DNA of 64,000 bases, taken from assembly GCF_028640845.1 (NCBI RefSeq), contig NC_080540.1:99256061-99320060 (forward strand), read 5' to 3'. Shown piece by piece: positions 22,308-34,942 of this stretch. Position numbers and translations under genes: made by a program. Within the stretch, counting starts at the first letter, position 1. Each line of letters starts with the position of its first letter. This DNA is from Ahaetulla prasina (Eukaryota; Chordata; Lepidosauria; Squamata; Colubridae). A model generated the notes under the pieces. It did not search any database, was not told where the DNA came from, and saw only the letters and a program-made list of their open reading frames with translations.

Positions 22308-22612
22308 AGGTTCACATAGGGCAAAAAAGGGACCAAATACTAGACAAAGCCAAGGCTATTTCTAATGCTTCATTAGTGAGGACTGTGTATTAATTCAAAG
22401 TATTGCCTATACTGTAGCTTTCAACTTTCCATTTTTTAAAAAATTCTTTGGCCAAACTTGTTTTGATTAGATCAAAATATAATCTAAAAAAACATATTTG
22501 GATTATTAGCAAGGCAAAACTTTAGATGTCCCACGCTTAAAAATATTGATCTCGGAGGAATAGGAGCTTGCTTAGGGTAGCTTCTTAGGACAGCTTAAGA
22601 TGTTCGTTAATA

Positions 22613-22974
22613 CAGATAGTCCTAGACCACAATTTAGCCCAAAACTGAGCCCACAAATGAGACATTTGTTGAATTTTGCCCCATTTTACGACTTTTCTTG
22701 CCTCAGTTGTTAAGTGAATCACTGCAGTTGGTAAGTTAGTAATCCAGTTGTTAAGCGAATCTGGCTTCCCCATAGACTTTGCTTGTCAGAAGGTCCCAAA
22801 AGGGGATCACATGATCCCAGGACACTGCAATCGTCATAAATATGAACCAATTGCCAAGCATCTGAATTTTGATCACATGATCATGGGATGCTGCAAAGGT
22901 TGTAACTGTGAAAAATGATCATAAGTCACTTTGAACGGTCACTAAACGAACCGTTGTAAGTCAAGGACTACCTG
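22613..22974. mobile_element. TIR MITE family, copy 3
   Basis: Termini CAGATAGTCCTAGACC and TCAAGGACTACCTG, flanked by TA at 22611 and 22975. It lies about 300 bp beyond the CCNI2 stop codon and directly before a CR1 end. Confidence 0.8.
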
Positions 22975-22976
22975 TA

Positions 22977-23342
22977 TTCAGAAACTAGAAGGACCACGGG
23001 AGACATGATAGCAGTGTTCCAGTATCTGAGGGGCTGTCACAGAGAGGAGGGGGTCAGCCAACCTATTTTCCAAGGCACTCAAAGGCCAGACAAGGAATAA
23101 TAGATGGAAGCTGATCAAGGAGAGATTCAACCTAGAAATAAGGAGAAATTTTCTGACAGTGAAAACAATCAACCAATGGAACAACTTGCCTTCAGAAGTT
23201 GTGGGAGCGTCATCACTGGAAGCTTTCACGAAGAGACTGGACTGCCATTCGCCAGAGATGGTGTAGGGTCTCCTGCTTGGGTGGGTGGGGGTTGAACTAA
23301 ATGACCTACAAGGTCCCTTCCAACTCTGTTAATCTGTTAAAA
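22977..23342 (+). mobile_element. CR1-type LINE 3' end
   Basis: Reads as the end of a CR1-group ORF2: ERFNLEIRRNFLTVKTINQ with small disruptions, then WNNLPSEVVGASSLEAF, then the 3' segment AAGGTCCCTTCCAACTCTGT and a short ATCTGTTA tail. It follows MITE copy 3 directly. Confidence 0.8.
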
Positions 23343-25315
23343 ACTACCTTCGTTCTCTATCATTTGTTGAATTTCAGCATAGGAGTTTTCTTGCCTGAGG
23401 CTAAGGCTGCCGGTCTGAACTGTTAAGGCCTGGAACAGAGATTTTCTTGATGGCAATCATCTAAATTCACCACTTTGCCAAAGTGAGCTCAACTGCTAGT
23501 GAAATTACGGTACAGAAAAGAGGAGGCTTAGCGAGCAACGTAACTTTCCTGGTTGTTGACTGATGTTCTGAACTGAGGCAGCCCTGTAATAAATGGCCAG
23601 CACACTTCAGAGTAGGATACAAAGCTTTTCAGTTGATGGGTAGGCTTTACAAGTGAGCAATTCATTTATTTTTTTTATTTTTACACGGCTAAATGCCACA
23701 GCCATGAGTTTCCACCCCTATATAAATAGCAAAATTCATTTCATTGAAAGTTTTCCCTTGCAAAAAGATAGCTCTTGGACAATGATCCCGCAAAAATGGG
23801 GAAATCCTTTCCCTTCCCATCTGCACTGCTGTGATGAATATACATGAATTTATGAGATCTCAGAAGGACAGGAAGTGAAGCATGATTCCTATTGATCCAG
23901 GGCTAATTTTTTGCCCTTTAGATGATGTATTGTCCTCCCATAATAAAATGGCTAGAATTATTACAAGGCCTACAGATAAGGTCCGTCTTTTCAGAATTCT
24001 TAATTTTTCAGCAGGAGCTTGAACATGATTGACTTCTTCCAGCTCTATTTTTGTACAAGTTGTAACATCCATGCATCTCAATAAAACTGTACCGAAAGGC
24101 TAATATTTTGGGGGGGGGGCGGTGTAATAATACTGGCTCCCCAGCATCTTATACATTCCCAGTTGAGACCCAAATAAGAATGGCTGCATGATTTTATTTC
24201 CAAGTATATTCAGATGCCCAAATACTAGAGTGTCCTGAAGGATAAAAAATGGTTTCAGGGAACAACAAAATGGTTTTAGGTAGAAGAGCACAAGAGCAGA
24301 AGTGGTAACTGATTTGCTCTTCATCTAATGTACATTTTTGTCTTTACCGTAGCCCATTTATTGCTCTGAACATTATGAAATTGTGTTGCGAGTTTGTATC
24401 CACTTCCATAGAGAAATTAATTGTCTCCAAACCACATCCGTTTTACATTCTGTGAACTGAATCTTGGAACAGAAAATATCCACCAGGAAAGAGTATTATT
24501 ACCTTTAGTTCTTAGCTTGACTGTGCATGCTGCAAAAATAATTTGGAGATAATTTGAATAATTTGTGTGCAGAATCACAATATCTCTCTGCTATTCGTTA
24601 ATACACAAGCTGTCTTTTTTTCAGGTTGCATGGAACTGGAAAACGTCTTTGTGTTCAGAGTTCAATAACTTAACCAGTCAGCCTGTTAATGCAGCAACCT
24701 TGTGCATCATACTTGATGTGGCTGCTTTAATGAATAGAAGAGAGATCCCATATTTGTATAGCTTCCAATATATTCCTGAACAGTTCTATCTTCTTGGGCA
24801 AGTTTCTTTCTATAAGCTTTATCCATTTGCTTTCTCAGACATTCTGTGACTGCCTTCTCTCCTCACATCTGTGATCATCTCAAATTCCAGTGGGGACTAT
24901 GGTACTAGGGACTAGTAGAGCAAAATGGTGCAAAATGAGCAAGATATTTATCGTAATTTATACAACGTAACATTTAGCTTCTCACAGTCCAGCTAGTTTT
25001 AATACATTGACAAAGCATTTAGGCTACCCTGTATAGAGAGGCTCAAACCTTTGGCTAAATGGATTTCACTTTCAAATTACATTAGAAATAAATGTGTCAA
25101 GGAGCAGAGCAGTTTCAAATTCTTCTAATTCCCATTGAGAAAGGACAAAAGAGCACCCACTTCTTGAGTATCCAAGTATAAAATAACCATTAGGTAACCA
25201 ATGGAATTCTTTATTCTATAGCCTACAATGGGGGGTTCTAAAACCGTGGCTTGAGTCTCCCCAGGAGATGCTGGTGGCATCTCCTTTTGGGATTTTGAGG
25301 CTCTGTTTACAATCA
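23343..25315. other. CCNI2 downstream region
   Basis: Unique AT-rich sequence with AATAAA at 23588 and 24080, possible CCNI2 polyadenylation signals. A 95-codon frame (24565-24849) follows an acceptor-like tttttttcag at 24624 but matches nothing I know. Confidence 0.4.
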
Positions 25316-25319
25316 TGCG

Positions 25320-26085
25320 TCTCTTGGTGAACAACTGCATTCCCAATCCTGCAATGCACTTTACATGGGGTTGTCCTGGAAGAGCATCCCGAAACTATAG
25401 CTGGTACAGAATGCAGTGGCGCATGCAGTTATGCTCACTTCTTGATCAATGCATGCTGCACTTCTGCTTTGCAAACTGCACTGGCTGCCAATATTCTTCC
25501 ACGTTCTGTCCATGGTGCTGCTTGTAACCTAGAAAACCCTTTATAGCATTGAGCCAGGAGGAGCCACCTCTCTGTTTATGTCCACTATCCCAGGGGGTCT
25601 CCAACTTTGGCAACTTTAAGCCTGGTGGACTTCAACTCCCAGCAAAGCTGGCTGGGGAATTCTGGGAGTTGAAGTCCACCAGGCTTAAAGTTTCCAAAGT
25701 TGAAGACCCCTGCACTATCCCATTAAGTTTGGCAGAAGGCATGCTCTGGGTCCCATCTCTTATTAGGGAGTACATTTGGTGGGGCCCAGGAAGAGAGCCT
25801 TTTGGTCATTATGCCCATCCTTAGGAATATCATCCCCCCCCCCCCCAGATCAGATTAGCCTTGACTTTGTCATCCTTTTCTAGGCTGTAAAGATAGGGAT
25901 TGGTCACCAGGCCTGGGAGGCAGGATGTATGGCTGAGTGCATACAATGGTTGGGGTGTGTTGATTTGTGTTTGACGAGTTTGATTTTACCCCAACTGTTT
26001 TATACTTCTGCTGCCATTTCTTGTTTTTTATTCATTCATTCATTCATTTTATTTATTTATTAAATTTATATGCCACCCATATCAC
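25320..26085 (+). mobile_element. Old L2-type LINE end interrupted by a hAT-like MITE
   Basis: Diverged ORF2 C-terminus (VQNAVAHAVMLTS-like at 25410-25450, GPRKRAFWSLCPS-like at 25785-25825) and a 3' UTR ending in (TTTA)n near 26060. A palindromic MITE at 25591-25712 with a perfect 8-bp duplication interrupts it, so the LINE is older. Confidence 0.55.
25591..25712. mobile_element. Palindromic hAT-like MITE with exact 8-bp TSD
   Basis: Same family as the copy at 56 kb. Flanked by CACTATCC at 25583-25590 and 25713-25720. The arms contain TGGACTTCAACTCCCAG and its complement. Confidence 0.9.
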
Positions 26086-26299
26086 TATCAAACATCTTTT
26101 GATGTTGCTTTTTTCAAAAACTATTATCAGTGACCCAGAATCATGAACTTGAGATGGACAGCCATATAAACTGGGTGAATGAATTTCTAAAGCTCATTAG
26201 GTTTGCACACACAAGGCAAGGGGTTTGCACACTAGCAGGGGTTTTGAGAGATAGGGGTTTATTGTTTTGAATTTGCCATCCCCCCCCTCAAATTAGGGG

Positions 26300-26630
26300 G
26301 GGGGATGCCACAAAGGGGTTGCCACAAAGAAGAGGGAGTCGGGCTGTTCTCCAAAGCACCTGAGGGTAGAACAAGAAGCAATGGGTGGAAACTGATCAAG
26401 GAAAGAAGCAACCTAGAAGTAAGGAGAAATTTCCTGACACTTAGAACAATGAATAAGTGGAACAACTTGCCTTCAGAAGTTGTGAATGCTCCAACACTGG
26501 AAATTTTAAAGAAAATGTTGGATAACCATCTGTCTGAGATGGTGTAGGGTTTCCTACCTGGGCAGGGGGTTGGATTAGAAGGCCTCCAAGGTCCCTTCCA
26601 ACTCTGTTGTTATATTATATTATATTAATT
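26300..26630 (+). mobile_element. CR1-type LINE 3' end
   Basis: The frame 26305-26547 ends [48 protein letters not shown]. It is followed by GGTCCCTTCCAACTCTGTTG and a (TATTA)n-like tail. Confidence 0.82.
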
Positions 26631-27180
26631 ATCTCTTAATGCTGTATATTGCCCAGAGTCTTATGGAGTTAGATGGCCTTCCAAATCCAGCAAATGAATA
26701 AACTGCTGACTTGCAAAATTAGTCAGGGCTAAAAGGATCAACAGTTGGTTTCTCTCTTCCAAGAATCTTTTTTCTATCCGCTGCTACTGTGACGTAATGG
26801 ACTTTTCATATGAACGTTGTGAAATAAGGTAACCACAAAAAAACTACAGTTCTCATTCCTTACCTGTTTCCAAGTGGATATTGGACTATAGAACTACAAA
26901 TGCTAATGTAGACAAGCGTTCATTATTATTAGTTTCCTGATATCATACATTTAGAAAGTGAGCTCCCTTCCATGCATCTTTCGGCTGACCCAGGCATCAT
27001 TTTCAAATCATCCGCTTGAAATAGTTGCATACCAGATGATCATGTGAATGAAATAAGTGTAGAAAAAGGTATTGTCTTGGAATATATCAGAGCAGCACCA
27101 GTTTGAATGCTGTGTCTTTCCCCAAACATGTTTTGTGTGTGCTCAATAACTCAAAATAGTGCCTTGATGGCTTCACAGTG

Positions 27181-27563
27181 CGGGCAATCCTTGACTTACG
27201 ACTGGTAGCTGAGCAACCAAAGTTATGATGGACCAAAAAACCCGACTTAGATGACTGCCCCCCTCCACAGTTATGTGACCACACTTCGGGCACTTGATGG
27301 CTGGCCCACATTTATAGTCGTTTGAAGTGTCCCATGGTTACATGACAGCACTTTACATATTTTGCCAGAAACTAGTGTTTATTTCTGGTTTCCAGCAAAA
27401 ATGCCCATTGTGGGCAATGGTTCCCTTAAGTGAATGGTGATTCACTTCACCACCACCAGAAAAAATCTTGCAATATCAGACACATGGTGACCCGCTTAAC
27501 AACCAGCACAAGCTACAACTGTAATTCCAGGCTTAATTATGGTCCTAAGTCAAGGACTACTTA
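27181..27563. mobile_element. TIR MITE family, copy 4 (diverged)
   Basis: Starts CGGGCAATCCTTGACTTACG and ends AAGTCAAGGACTACTTA. Interior strings such as TGTGACCACACTTCGGG and TTAACAACCAGCAC align loosely with the other copies. Confidence 0.65.
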
Positions 27564-29159
27564 TATGTGAACATTGTTGATACAATAAGGGACATAGGAG
27601 TTTAAGTTATGCAATGTATTCAAATGTAAAAGCTGGTATTTTTCATATGCTTTGATGTCTCCTAAGGGTCAGCTTGGAAAATGTCTTGACGTTCCTTTCA
27701 AATTATAGGATCAAAAGCATCATTGTAAACTGTGACTTTTTATATTTTTAATATCACCTATCTGGGGGTTTCTCTTTTTTTAAAAAAAAAACTGGGTGTT
27801 TTTGTTCAATAAAATCTAATTTAAAATCTTGCGTCTAATTTGCCTTTCTTGATTTTGCTTTTTTTCTTGGAAATGAGGCATAATTCTTGTGACTTTTGCA
27901 AATAGAAAACAGGCTAGTGCATTGAAGACATTGTCATTGTATAGATACTTATCTGAAATATGCCTTGAACTCGACAGATCTTAACCTCTGAACAGGCTTG
28001 CATTCAATGGGCTATGATCTCAGCAACCAAATTTCTGAAATTTCCTTCAATTTGCAACCTAAACCTACACAATGCATACTTTCTTACAGAATGACGCATA
28101 TTCTGTGTACTTCTACAGCATGTGGGAAATCAGACAATTCAAGGGTTGGGAAAAGGATGTGAAAAGGAGCAAACAAATTGCCATTAAAACACTATTCTGT
28201 TTTGATTTTTAATTGTAACTATCAGTGAGGTAGTTACAATTCTATGGGGGAATTAATATTTTCTAGTCACGTACGTTCCTCAGATGCAACAGTTTTCAGT
28301 GGATCTCCTGAGGACATTATTTAATGTCAGATTAATATGAGAAAATCTGCATTTGGCTGAGCTTGGACTTGGTATTAAACACTTTTATTCTGACAGAATA
28401 TAATTCTACAAATATCCAACATATTTTGGCTATTATGTAGCTGAAGAAAATTCAGTTAGTTTTGTTTTCCATAAATGAAAAAATTAATATAAAATGCTTT
28501 ATTCCAGATATCAGAGTTCAGAGTGATGAGGAATTTTTAAAAAGTTATATCATCTCTGAAACTACTTCTGTCATTTCAAGACCGAATCAACAATCAGCTC
28601 CCAAAAGGGACTGAAGAAAATTTTAACTGGCTATACATCATGCCTGTGCCAAAAGCAGAATTTTCTTTGCCTTCAATTGGAACTCAGTTGTTTCCTTTTG
28701 TTTGTAAAACTTTCTGGGGCAGCTGTTTCCTTCTATCTTGTCACAAACGTGAAAGGCAGAAAACAACGGTAGCTGGACGTTCATAAATTGAGATAACAAT
28801 GTTTGTGGCCACTTTGCTTCCTTCCAAATGTGGCCGCAGAGTTCTGCTGATTCAGCTTACTCCTGCTCCTCCCGAGGGGTTCCTGAAAATATTTCCTACA
28901 GGCATTGCTGTGTACTTCAAAACAACATAGGGCACTAAATTGCTGTTGTTTTTCATCCAAATACTATAGGTCAGTTTGGATATGCTGGCCTAATTTACAG
29001 AACTCTTCTCCCAAAAAAGTCTTAATGTAGAGTCCTTCTACACTCCACTTCAGGTTTCTGTCTTGAATGAGCTGGCAAACTAAGGGACCAAATGTAAATT
29101 TATCTTGTAGCTCAACCTGAATGTATTTATTTGGCTTCACACATTAGAAAGTTTTATGC

Positions 29160-29520
29160 CAGGTGGAAGATGAAGGATTATTAATGTACAGGAATGATTG
29201 AAGATATGTAATTAAAAAAATAGAAATAATTTGAATAATTTGAAATGAAATTGGGGCTGCTCAGCTGCCATTTCAGAAGGAAATGGAAAGGGAGAGAGGA
29301 GTAGAGTGAAGGAAGAAAGTAGGTAGGAAAACCTGTACACCGCCCTGAGTCCTTCGGGAGAAGGGCGGTATAGAAATTTAATAAAATAAAATAAATAATA
29401 AATAAATAAATAAAATAAAAGAGAGAGGGAGAAGAGGGAGAAAGAAGAAGAAAGGGGAAAGAGAGAGGGCTAGAAAGGGGGGAAGAGAGGAGTGGGGAAG
29501 GAGGAGAGGAAGTAGAAAAG
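29160..29520 (+). mobile_element. L1-like 3' UTR fragment
   Basis: TTAATGTACAGGAATGATTG and the long AG-rich tract resemble the L1 copy at 41.7-41.9 kb (TTAATGTACAGGGATTATTG). An L2-type tail interrupts it at 29333-29420. Confidence 0.6.
29333..29420 (+). mobile_element. L2-type LINE 3'-tail-only copy
   Basis: The intact hairpin at 29340-29368 is followed by an A-rich (AAAT)n tail. It lies within a polypurine stretch that resembles an L1 3' UTR (29160-29520), so it probably inserted into it. Confidence 0.75.
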
Positions 29521-30360
29521 TGAAAGAGAGGAAGGATGGAGAAAAAAAAGAGTTTTATGCCAGAACAGTTAGGATCTGTGCATCTGGGCTATGCATAAAC
29601 ATTATCCATTTTGCTAAAGGAAGAGTTCTGAAGATGGTATTCTTGTTCTATTTCAAGACCTTAACAACAAACCTGTTAACCATGGAATTTCTCCATCTCT
29701 CCCATTTAGTTGTCCTTTTAAAATGGTTCATAAAAAGATTTTAATTTATTATTTGGAGACAGAAAAGGCTTTTGGGCATTGTGGCTTTAAATTAAAAAAA
29801 AAACAGATGCACAAACAGAAAGGGAAAAGACAACAATGGTCTAAGAATGGGAGTGTCCCTCTACTGAGTTGGGCACAGTAATTTAATGCGTTATTTTCCT
29901 TTCATACAACATGTCTCATTATACAGACATAAGGGGGAATTTCTGCAAAGTTAGTGCTAAGTGATTCTAGAATTTCATAGAGAGGTTAAAGATAATTTAA
30001 AATGATCTTTGATGCCCCAGTTTGAAACACAGTGACATATTAGGTGTATGTGTTTTTTAAAAGTCCTTTTAAAGGACTTTTCTCGTGTAAGGCTTCTAAA
30101 TTACAATTTTTTTTGAAAAATTGATCCATAATAGGTAAAGGCATTTTTAATGGATCCAACTAAACACATCAAATCTCTGTTTATATGGGAAGTAAAACAA
30201 TAGCTAAAACATTAAATTCATTGTGAATACCTTCTCAGTGTGTTCAATCTGTAATTAGGAAACTTCGTGGGGCTTTCTTTTTCCACATTGGAAGATTAGT
30301 GTTCTTTTTTTATTTATTTTAGTACATGCCATGCATTTAGTCTGAATTAAACATTTATAG

Positions 30361-30792
30361 GTGAGTGATCAGTTCCTACTTAATCAAGGAACCTGATCAG
30401 GCAGTGCCGTCCAAACCAATCCTTGCTTTAGAATCTCTTCTGTGAATACATTTCAAGCATTAAAAAAAGTAGAAGCGCCAATTAAAACTCTTCTGCATGA
30501 GATGTTTTGGCCTTAATAAATCTTCTAATTTACATATCTTCCTGATGTAATGGAGCGCGAACTGGGAAGACTAAAGAAGCTACAGAAAGAACAAGAAACA
30601 ATATTTAGATTTCAGGCTCACTTAATAACATCAAACATACTGCAAGAAAACACTGTAAAGATACCACTGCTGCTTGTTCAAATGTCAGCATTAGGATTTT
30701 CTTCAGATGGAGAAAAAGTTCAGCAGCTTGCTGCTCTCAATAATTCCAGTAATAACATAAAAAGAGATCAGAGAGTCAATAGACTGTAATGT
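30361..30792 (+). pseudogene. Unrecognised broken coding-like sequence
   Basis: An 80-codon frame from ATG 30550 contains ELGRLKKLQKEQETIFRF and ENTVKIPLLLVQMSALGF and ends NRL-TAA. The same frame upstream reads NTFQALKKVEAPIKTLLHEM before three closely spaced TAA codons at 30514-30530. The composition is protein-like (amphipathic, Leu/Lys/Gln-rich) and not repeat-like. The shared frame across the stops suggests a decayed retrocopy or an exon remnant. I do not recognise the protein, and no splice sites or poly(A) tail decide between these. Confidence 0.4.
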
Positions 30793-30891
30793 TTGTAGAG
30801 CCATTATTGCCATGCAGAATTGAGAATAGCTTTGGGGTGGGGTCGGACTGGGTTAACTGAGGAACCATATAAACTCTAATAAGACCTATTG

Positions 30892-31510
30892 CAGTGAAGG
30901 TGAACCTTTTTTTCCTCGGGTGCCAAAAGCGAGCGCTGACACCCATAATGCAATGCCCTCTCGCAGCCCCCCCCGCATGCATACGTGACCCCCCCCACGT
31001 TCCCCCACAGGTACACATGACCCCCCCTGTGCTCCCTCCACCCACCGCGCATGCACGCACAACACCCGTTTTGGTGCTAGCAGGCCTCCCTGAAGCCCCC
31101 TGGGACCAAAAATGTGGGGTGGAGGCGTACCACATCCTCCACGCCCCATTTTTGTGCTAGCAGGCCTCCCTGAAGCCCCCTGGGACCAAAAATGTGGGGT
31201 GGAGGCGTACCACATCCTCCACGCCCCATTTTTGTGCTAGCAGGCCTCCCTGAAGCCCCCTGGGACCAAAAATGTGGGGTGGAGGCGTACCACATCCTCC
31301 ACGCCCCATTTTTGTGCTAGCAGGCCTCCCTGAAGCCTCCTGGGACCAAAACCAGGACATGGGGGGGTGCACCATAATGTGCACGCACCTCCTGTCAGAG
31401 ATCCGAAAATCAGCTGGCTGGTGGGAGGCACAGGCATGCGCAATGGAGCTGACTTGGACATCGGCTCATGTGCCACCTGCGGCACATGTGCCATAGGTTC
31501 GCCATCACAG
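30892..31510. mobile_element. hAT-like element (GCGAACC family) carrying an 80-bp tandem array
   Basis: Left end CAGTGAAGGTGAACC, right end CATAGGTTCGCCATCACAG. The flanks ACCTATTG and ACCTTATA match only partly. The middle is expanded by a tandem array (separate entry). It lies between CCNI2 and SEPTIN8. Confidence 0.75.
31074..31353. repeat. 80-bp tandem array, 3.4 units
   Basis: The unit begins GTGCTAGCAGGCCTCCCTGA and recurs at 31074, 31154, 31234 and 31314. The three complete units look identical; the fourth breaks off after about 40 bp with one substitution. Each 80-bp shift changes frame, which creates several overlapping spurious reading frames. Confidence 0.92.
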
Positions 31511-32567
31511 ACCTTATAGCATAGGTGATGCATAGTGATAGAGGCTCCCATTTCAGTATATATCAGTGGCAAAGGCACCTTAACTAGCTCTTAATTGATC
31601 CGACACAACTTTCCCTTGATTCTGACTTCTAAACATAGATTTCAGCATGAGCAGCTTATTAATAGAACCTTCTCAAAGTTCATTTTACTACTCAGAATAT
31701 GACACAAGAACAGGCCCATAGAAGCCAAATGGTTCCTCTTGACTGCAAATGTAGTTTTTAAAATTTCACTACAGAAAGCAAGCTGCTTTATAGGCAATGT
31801 TTGCTTTAACTACTTGGTAAGAGTAAATACTTTCAGTGATCTCTTCTCAATGACACAAATCTTAAAGTCATGGATAAGTACCTATGCACTGATGAGGTTA
31901 CCTAGTTGGGTAATGAAAGGGTAATGCAAGCAAGCAACCAAACTCAGACACCATAGTTCAGTTTCGTTTTACATGTGTTCTGTTTCACTGCTACTCTCAT
32001 AAAACAAAGCTCATATTCAACAGTTGCCAATTTAAGAAAAAGACAACCAGCAAGAGATACAGTATTCTTCATTCTAAAATGACATATACCTACAATTAAA
32101 ATCTCATATGTCTCATATATTTGCATCTCAATTTTAAAAGTGCAATTTGCATTTTTTGTGATGCATTATCCTTGCAAATTAGCATTTTATCAGATTACCA
32201 ATACTTTCATATCCATCTAATAATATAGTTACCTAATCCATTTCAATTTATAGTCTGCTTAAGACAGCCTAATTAAACAAAACAAAATTAAATATGATCA
32301 CTGTAGCAGCAGGACATTCTGCATCCATGAAATGGATTAGGAATAGCTATTTTTTTTCATTATTTTGCTTACACTTTTGCTAACATAATGCCAGTATTAC
32401 AAAATCATTAAATACTTAATGGTTCACTTCATAGAACATCAGGATAATTGAGCTCATGTTCACAACCCTCCATGTCTCCCATATCTGTTCTGAGGGTTTA
32501 AAAAAGGGACATAGACAATGAATGGGGCCTGTAATAAGAAAAAGCATTATTACCAATCCATTTTCAT

Positions 32568-32589
32568 AAGAACTATAATTATAGTTCTT
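32568..32589. repeat. Perfect 22-bp palindrome
   Basis: The half-site AAGAACTATAA is followed directly by its complement. AT-rich intergenic DNA. A similar 23-nt palindrome with a one-base centre (half-site AAAAGTCCTTT) is at 30059-30081. Confidence 0.85.
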
Positions 32590-34942
32590 TTTCATTATAG
32601 TTGACCTTACCTATTGATATTCTTAAAAAAAAAAAAATAACCTCACTATTCAAACTGTTTTGAATGCAATCCTACATTTTTATCCTCCTGAACGAATATT
32701 GCTTATGTTATCTTACCCATCTTTAAAATGTATTTTCAGGATTTTGAGAATTGAAATCTCTCTGCCCCATTATCTGTGTGTATTATTTCCACAACTTGAG
32801 CATCCTTCAGCTTAGAATTTCCCAGCAACTAAGGCAATTAATTCCACCAGAGTAGTATCTCCTTAGGTTCCTAGCTAAAGTCTTTGAGGCTAACAATGTG
32901 TTCTTCTTTCATAATAGAAACCTGATTATGAAATCATCTCTTTTTAAAATGCAGACAAGCCCTAATTCCACCATTAAAAATTGCTCAGGGTTGCTGGCAT
33001 CAATGAAAATATGATTTTACCCCAGGCACATCATATTATATTTATATAACATGTTACAAGAACTTTTTCAAGTTAGAATTGAATGAAATGTGTAAAAATA
33101 AAAGCACAGAACTTAAAATGAAATGTAGTATTTAATAAAAAGAAGTACAAAGAAAGCTGAAAAAGTGGTTAAAAAACTACTAAAACCGTAATGTAAGAAC
33201 AATACATAATACTTCATTAAAAGAAGTTGATGGGTTCTCCTCTTGACACTTTAAAATATCATTCAGTATGATTGTCCAAGTGAACATTTTTGCTTCTGAA
33301 AACATAGATCATATACTGAACCATTATTTAAATTACACAATTTTTAAAAAAACAGGAAAATATGGGATAATTAAAGTCAATGGAAGATGCAGGTCTCCAC
33401 TAGTCAAACATTATAGAAAACAACATAGGAAATAGATTGTTGTGTTTTCCTGTTTTTCTTACTTCACACAACAGAGGTAAATCTTCAAGCTTAGTTTAAG
33501 ATTTAATTTAAGGTTAGTGTCACATTATAATAGCTAGCAACTTATTAAATAACAATGAATAGAACCACTAAATGCAATTTGGTCCCATAAAGAAATACAA
33601 AGTACCAAATCAGACCTCAACCAAGAAAAGGATATTAAGTTTCCATGGGACGACTTATTACAAATAGTTTAACAAAGACGGTAGCAAAATTGAGGCCCAT
33701 ATTTCAATGAAAATAACATAACAGGCAGCACAACATAAAATATGCACTCACATAACACTAATATTATAATAATTAATATAACGTTACATACATTCTGAAT
33801 GTCTTCATCAGACATATATTGTCATTTCGCTATGCCTTCTATATATTTTATATTTATTATTATTCCCACTTTCTTAATTAATTTCCAAAATAGGACAGCA
33901 TCAAACTGAGGTCCAGAAAACCAATTGGACCAAAAAGAAATGTTCTGCATAGAACAGATCTTATTGGCACAAACTCTTAAACTGCAACTTTTTGCATATT
34001 TGATAGAACTCTATTCTACCATCCTGCAGTCTCCTTAGCAGGCATTAATTTTCAGGCTCCTAATTTTGCCTCCCAAAGAAATTTTGTTTTACGCCTTTAA
34101 GCAATCATGTACCAGAACTGCTACTATCTACATAGACAATACAATAGTTCTCTTCTGCACTGCAATTCACCTTCAATAATTATCCAGTTGCATTTTAGAA
34201 AATATATTTTATCTTAATAAAGGCACAGCCTTTATAAAAGAAAAAAAAGAGAGATTAAAATGCAAGCCTGAAACAGTATAACTTGAAGAGGCTTGCGGTT
34301 AAAAAGTATGCTTACAAGTTTTTTTTTTCCCCTCTTAAAAATATCAAGTAATACTGTAACATGATTTTCAATATATTCAGACATTGGCTTAGGGTTAAAT
34401 GACAAAAGACTAGTATTTCAACATCCAGGCAAGAAGCTACTGCAAGAAAATGTGCAAAACAAGGAACCTCAGGATAACTATATAGTTAAATTCTACTTTT
34501 GGAAAGGTTTTAGCAAAAAAAAAAAGCAAGCAATGCTTTAGCACCGCCAAAAATTTAAATGGAAGGACAACTAAAACTTCCTAAGCAAAACATTCTGTGA
34601 ACAGCTGCCCAGTCAAAACTAAGGCAACGGAGAGAAAACATGTGGCCATCCAGTTCTACGCAGTGCACAAGCTGGCACTAACAGCTGCTGTGCATTTGGT
34701 TTTCTTACCAATTTTCTGGCAAAGAAAATTTGAATCTTTAATGGCAGTAAGGTGAAGCTTCAATAAACTTCATTTAAGCTTGGTTCAATTTTCTGGCAGC
34801 TTTATTTATGCAATAGGAATGTTTTGTAATTGATTTTTTCATAAGGAGTCACTGTATAATTGGAAATCTTGCCATTTGTCCAAATCCATTAGAATCCAGT
34901 GTTAATTTGGATCTCCATATGCAATAAACGGATCAACAAGCA

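Larger units (their letters stand above)
26635..30360. other. Convergent intergenic region, no gene seen
   Basis: Unique AT-rich sequence outside MITE copy 4 (27181-27563) and the L1-like fragment (29160-29520). Confidence 0.6.

Noticed and set aside
24565..24849. 95-codon frame preceded by an acceptor-like sequence
   Set aside because: No donor at a sensible place, no recognisable domain, and it lies downstream of the complete CCNI2 stop.
31074..31353. Direct repeats considered as a CRISPR-like array
   Set aside because: Units are contiguous 80-mers without unique spacers, in a vertebrate genome.
30776..31578. Several overlapping frames of 75-119 codons on both strands
   Set aside because: They all run through the 80-bp tandem array; 80 is not a multiple of three, so the same sequence is read in every frame. 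No start or splice context supports a gene.
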